From: Bacteroides sp. CAG:1060
GTDB taxonomy: Bacteria; Bacteroidota; Bacteroidia; Bacteroidales; UBA932
DNA length: 7,972 nt
NCBI GenBank assembly: GCA_000432655.1
Contig: HF986328.1
Location: forward strand, 1-7,972
Direction of reading: 5' to 3'
Below the pieces are notes generated by a model that was not told the DNA's origin, searched no databases, and saw only the letters and a program-made list of their open reading frames with translations. The position numbers were made by a program, and so were the translations under genes. Below, one piece after another: positions 5,888 through 7,972 of the stretch (the first letter of the stretch is position 1; each line of letters opens with the position of its first letter).

Positions 5888-7170
5888 CGCCGCGTGCCTC
5901 CTTTCACATTGTCAAAACGGTAATATAGCGAGACACCGAGTGCATCAGGGATGCATTTCACCGCGCTGACGCCTTTCTCGGCTGCCGGACCGTTCGGCTC
6001 ATTGTAGAACTTATCATATTTAACCGAGTACACGCCAAGCCCGGCATTGAACTCCACTCCAAGCGCAGGCACTCTCTTGAACGGTGTAATACGATAACCC
6101 AGACTCACTCCTCCTCCAAGGGCCGGACTTTTACCTCCGGCATCTTGTATTCGCCAATCTCTGGAAAACGCGAAGTTATACCACGCCACGCCGCCATGAA
6201 CACCAGCGTACAACCCTTCCACTCCAGCAAAACTATATCTCAATTCCGGCAGAAATGCCGCCATTCTGAACTTGGTGGTAGCCCGGAACCAGTTAAACCC
6301 GGAATAATACACCGGCACATTGACACTCCACGGGCTATCTGGCAGCCTGACTTCCACGCACACGTTCCCGACCAGCATTCCCAAAGCTATACCGTTGGTC
6401 TTCACATACACCGAGATGTCTTTTGGTGCTTTATACGTCAGCGGACTTACAGAAACAAGTCCAGTATCAAATATCGGCATACTCTCAAGGGGCACTGTCA
6501 TCGGGAGCTGGGTCCGTTCGCATTCCTTTCGCAGCACTTCCTCGTCTATTTCCAGCTCGGGCAGATGCACTTCCAACTCCACACTCATCTCGAATCGTCT
6601 AAGGCTCGGAAACTGCCTGTTAAGCATATAGCGCCATGGCTCACCACCTCGCAGTGCTTCAAGGTCACTCTTCTGTGACCTCCCTTCAACAAGTCCTTTT
6701 ATCAACTCTATGACTTCCTCGCGATACGGTACATTCTCGTCAGATTCTACCATCGACAAAAGCTCTGTCCATGGCTCGAGGGTGGTGTCTATCGTGTATG
6801 GAATATTCTCAAGGGGCAGTCTTGGGCGCATCCATTTCATGATGCCCTCAGCTCGCGCAGCGACAAGACGCTCGTTGACCTTTCGGCTTCCTTCCGGAGA
6901 GCAACTTACCTCGAAACGGATTCCCTTGACCGTTGCATCCTCGTGACCGACAAGCACATCGTGGATATAACGCACAAATGAATTCGCCCTCTTTCCGTTT
7001 CCTCTGTAATTGGAGTCGAATGTTGATCTTCCCTGATGGAAATAAACTGATAATGTATCGGTATAACTCTGAGACTTGAGCGCTACTCCCCCACAAAGGA
7101 GCAATACCATGGCTATTAGAAGTCTAAATCTTACCCCCCCCCTTAAAATACTGAAGAGTTTTTCATTCAT
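5884..7170 (-). CDS. DUF3575-type outer-membrane protein with OmpA-like N-terminal part (428 aa)
   Basis: First gene of the fimbrial operon. A basic stretch and hydrophobic core (about 14-32) form a signal peptide, probably cut near KSQS (32-35). Residues 38-115 look OmpA-like: VYFHQGRSTFD (42-52) and SCSPEGS with a following N and RA (89-107), the usual S-P-E-G-S...N..L...RA pattern. From about 255 to the end the protein has Gly/aromatic-rich strands (VEGLYAGVHGGVAWYNF, LGGGVSLGYRI, LGVEFNAGLGVYSVKYDKFY, LGVSLYYRF) consistent with a DUF3575 beta-barrel ending in an aromatic-rich strand. DUF3575 genes often sit beside Bacteroidetes fimbrial genes, but their exact role is not established; outer-membrane assembly or surface exposure is inferred. 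The gene overlaps the anchor gene by 4 bases. A run of nine G lies in codons 10-13, and an in-frame second ATG at codon 21 (7110) could act as a backup start. Confidence 0.85.
   Translation of the reverse strand: MNEKLFSILRGGVRFRLLIAMVLLLCGGVALKSQSYTDTLSVYFHQGRSTFDSNYRGNGKRANSFVRYIHDVLVGHEDATVKGIRFEVSCSPEGSRKVNERLVAARAEGIMKWMRPRLPLENIPYTIDTTLEPWTELLSMVESDENVPYREEVIELIKGLVEGRSQKSDLEALRGGEPWRYMLNRQFPSLRRFEMSVELEVHLPELEIDEEVLRKECERTQLPMTVPLESMPIFDTGLVSVSPLTYKAPKDISVYVKTNGIALGMLVGNVCVEVRLPDSPWSVNVPVYYSGFNWFRATTKFRMAAFLPELRYSFAGVEGLYAGVHGGVAWYNFAFSRDWRIQDAGGKSPALGGGVSLGYRITPFKRVPALGVEFNAGLGVYSVKYDKFYNEPNGPAAEKGVSAVKCIPDALGVSLYYRFDNVKGGTRR
7134..7142 (-). repeat. Poly-G (G9) tract in codons 10-13: candidate phase-variation switch
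   Basis: Nine consecutive C on the plus strand are nine G in the coding strand of the DUF3575 gene, reading TTA AGG GGG GGG GTA AGA. Removing one G gives AGG GGG GGG TAA, an immediate stop at codon 13. Adding one G gives GGT AAG ATT TAG, a stop at codon 16. The present length therefore keeps the gene on, and either one-base slip turns it off from the first ATG. Long G runs are known slipped-strand hotspots in other bacteria. Variability here has not been shown. Confidence 0.75.
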
Positions 7171-7228
7171 ATTCTCGTCTCGTTATTTTAGGCAGGGTTT
7201 TGCGCCTGTCGCATTCAAATACAACTTG

Positions 7229-7260
7229 CAAATATACACATTATGTCCGGGAAAAAGAAC
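7229..7260 (-). promoter_or_regulatory. Candidate Bacteroidetes promoter of the fimbrial operon
   Basis: On the minus strand TATATTTG (7236-7229) matches the Bacteroidetes sigma-ABfr -7 consensus TAnnTTTG exactly. It lies about 60 bases before the ATG at 7170, leaving a leader of roughly 50 nt. The -33 region is poor: at the expected spacing there is only GTTCTTTTTC (7260-7251), without a clear TTTG. No inverted repeats of the kind that flank invertible promoters are seen around it. Confidence 0.65.
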
Positions 7261-7306
7261 TTTCTACCCGAAAAAATAAACTCTTCAAAGAAGAATTATA
7301 CAATTG

Positions 7307-7543
7307 ACGGTACGGGGTGCAGTTTGAGGAATTCGGTGTCAGCAATGCCCTTTCCCTTTCTGGCTTTTGTAGCATTCGGTACCAGAAAGGGCCTCCTACG
7401 GTACGGAAGGGACACTCGGTGCGCAAAACAGCCTCCTGTGGTACGCGACGCATTTTCAGAAGCCCTCCGTGCTCAAAACAGGCTTCTGGGGTACGGAAGG
7501 GAAATTCGGTACCAGAAACACCCTTCTACGGTACGGGGTGCAG
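7307..7543. repeat. Degenerate ~40-bp intergenic repeat array, about four units
   Basis: Gene-free. Imperfect units start near 7375, 7416, 7466 and 7505, each with a CGGT(A/G)C or CCGTGC head, CA(G)AAA, a CCTCCT/GCTTCT/CCTTCT core and GGTACGG(AAGGG). Unit lengths are about 41, 50, 39 and 39. The 16 bases at 7307-7322 and 7528-7543 are identical (ACGGTACGGGGTGCAG) and frame the region. Internal palindromes include a 10-bp perfect stem 7354-7363/7382-7391 and GGTACgGAA/TTCgGTACC at 7490-7498/7505-7513. Too degenerate and spacer-less for CRISPR. Frames open across it carry only repeat-derived peptides. It may be an intergenic repeat family or a regulatory region; function is unknown. Confidence 0.7.
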
Positions 7544-7569
7544 CTCATCATTCAGAGGCGCGCTGCACC
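7537..7569. repeat. 8-bp inverted repeat at the edge of the repeat array
   Basis: GGTGCAGC (7537-7544) pairs perfectly with GCTGCACC (7562-7569) around a 17-nt loop. The left arm is part of the 16-bp boundary repeat. It lies just past the GH9 terminator and may be a remnant of the repeat element; no further role is visible. Confidence 0.45.
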
Positions 7570-7570
7570 G

Positions 7571-7617
7571 GAAAAATAAGACAACGAAGGCCGCCAACGC
7601 TATGGCAGCCTTCGTTG
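7571..7617 (-). terminator. Intrinsic terminator of the GH9 gene
   Basis: A 15-bp hairpin stem, 7582-7596 paired with 7603-7617, has one mismatch and a 6-nt loop (7597-7602). Read in the minus direction it is followed by CTTATTTTTC (7580-7571), a short U-run. It begins 24 bases after the GH9 stop codon. GC-rich stem, tight loop, U-tract and position all fit a Rho-independent terminator, separating the GH9 gene from the fimbrial operon. Confidence 0.85.
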
Positions 7618-7641
7618 ACTTAAAAGCGAAGTACAAATACC

Positions 7642-7972
7642 TTATTCTCTTACAAGGTTCTTGAATGCAGAACCGAAGATGACATAACTTGTATTTCCTG
7701 CGATTGTTCCCTCGTTCTGCCCCCAGAGGAACGGCCAATCATCGTAGTTCTCGAAGTGATCCGGATGGCGGAAGAGAAGTCCCGGAGCCACATTGCCAGG
7801 AATGAACGAGAAGTCAGCACGGTTGTTGCCATAGAACACGGCCTTAGGTCTGGTAGCACCTACGGTAGCCACGAGAGAATAGTTGTGGTATGGATGACAT
7901 CCGAAGAGATAGTTCATCGCCTTGTATGCGTAATCCTTGGAGATGATGTCAGGGAAATACTGGCTGGGGGAG
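7642..7972 (-). CDS. C-terminal part of a GH9 (endoglucanase-type) glycoside hydrolase, partial
   Basis: The last 109 residues of a protein entering from the right edge; the frame is open through 7971 and ends with TAA at 7644-7642. It contains NYLFGCHPYHNYSL, VPGN-like PGNVAPGLL, and YDDWPFLWGQNEGTIAGNT (7746-7690). That last stretch fits the GH9 active-site signature 2, [FYW]-x-D-x4-[FYW]-x3-E-x-[STA]-x3-N-[STA], as I recall it. The glutamate at 7713-7711 would be the proton donor and the Asp pair just before would include the general base. GH9 enzymes cleave beta-1,4-glucans such as cellulose or mixed-linkage glucan by inversion. The classical signature 1 ending H-x-R is not obvious, as in many Bacteroidetes GH9 proteins. 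Substrate and secretion cannot be judged from this fragment. It has its own terminator and no evident link to the fimbriae. Confidence 0.87.
   Translation of the reverse strand, partial: SPSQYFPDIISKDYAYKAMNYLFGCHPYHNYSLVATVGATRPKAVFYGNNRADFSFIPGNVAPGLLFRHPDHFENYDDWPFLWGQNEGTIAGNTSYVIFGSAFKNLVRE

Larger units (their letters stand above)
1..7236 (-). other. Predicted fimbrial transcription unit
   Basis: Five complete genes and one partial gene on one strand, with gaps of -4, 18, 10, 20 and 44 bases and no terminator-like hairpin with a T-tract between them. The candidate promoter at 7236-7229 would drive all of them. The order (DUF3575 protein, anchor, three fimbrillins, unknown) follows the logic of type V fimbrial loci. 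The end of the unit lies outside the window. The gaps before the fimbrillin starts are A/T-rich and have no Shine-Dalgarno sequence, as usual in Bacteroidetes. Confidence 0.7.

Noticed and set aside
7108..7170. DUF3575 gene as a pseudogene or sequencing error at the homopolymer
   Set aside because: With nine G the frame runs intact for 428 codons from a plausible signal peptide to a typical barrel end, so there is no sign of disruption.
7273..7296. Small hairpin with T-tract (TCTTC-TTT-GAAGA then GTTTATTTTTT on the minus strand) as a second terminator
   Set aside because: The stem is only 5 bp, A/T-rich, with a 3-nt loop, and there is no gene just upstream needing it.
7171..7310. Invertible promoter (Mpi-type DNA inversion) upstream of the fimbrial operon
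   Set aside because: No paired inverted repeats flank the -7 element and no invertase gene is in the window. The G9 tract is the only phase-variation signal I can support.
7307..7543. CRISPR array
   Set aside because: Units are degenerate, nearly contiguous and without spacers of uniform length, and no cas genes are visible.
7241..7664. Small open frames on both strands across the intergenic repeats
   Set aside because: They consist of peptides that repeat because the DNA repeats, and have no signal, domain or convincing start context.

Overview
The window looks like a chromosomal segment from a member of the Bacteroidales, probably a gut or rumen lineage. The evidence is a type V (FimA/Mfa-type) fimbrial operon with four Bacteroidetes-style lipoprotein precursors, a TAnnTTTG-type -7 promoter element, A/T-rich gaps before start codons with no Shine-Dalgarno sequence, and a Bacteroidetes-style family 9 glycoside hydrolase. 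I cannot assign genus. All real genes are on the minus strand, so transcription runs from high to low coordinates.

Layout in transcription order. (1) 7972-7642 is the C-terminal end of a GH9 endoglucanase-type enzyme, followed by a strong intrinsic terminator at 7617-7582. (2) 7569-7307 is a gene-free stretch of about four degenerate units of roughly 40 bp, rich in GGTAC(C) palindromes and bounded by a 16-bp direct repeat. (3) A candidate Bacteroidetes promoter (TATATTTG, 7236-7229) precedes a compact operon: a DUF3575/OmpA-like outer-membrane protein (7170-5884); a FimB/Mfa2-type anchor lipoprotein that overlaps it by 4 bases (5887-4724); a 910-residue DUF6562 fimbrillin fused to a large, internally duplicated beta-helix-like region (4705-1973); two ordinary-length DUF6562 fimbrillins (1962-1024 and 1003-83); and the probable start of another gene running off the left edge (38-1).

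Inferred working of the system: the anchor holds the fibre base in the outer membrane, the DUF6562 proteins form stalk and accessory or tip subunits by protease-assisted strand exchange, and the 910-residue protein would present a beta-helix on or at the end of the fibre. The DUF3575 protein is probably an accessory outer-membrane factor.

The most striking observation is a run of nine G residues (coding strand, 7142-7134) in codons 10-13 of the first operon gene. Losing one G creates TAA at once, and gaining one G gives TAG three codons later. Only G9 (modulo 3) keeps the gene open, which is the layout of a slipped-strand phase-variation switch at the head of a surface-appendage operon. Other notable points are the duplicated adhesin module with an in-frame 714-bp-spaced DNA repeat, the different C-termini of the three fimbrillins, a shared lysine at the expected processing position, and the intergenic repeat array.
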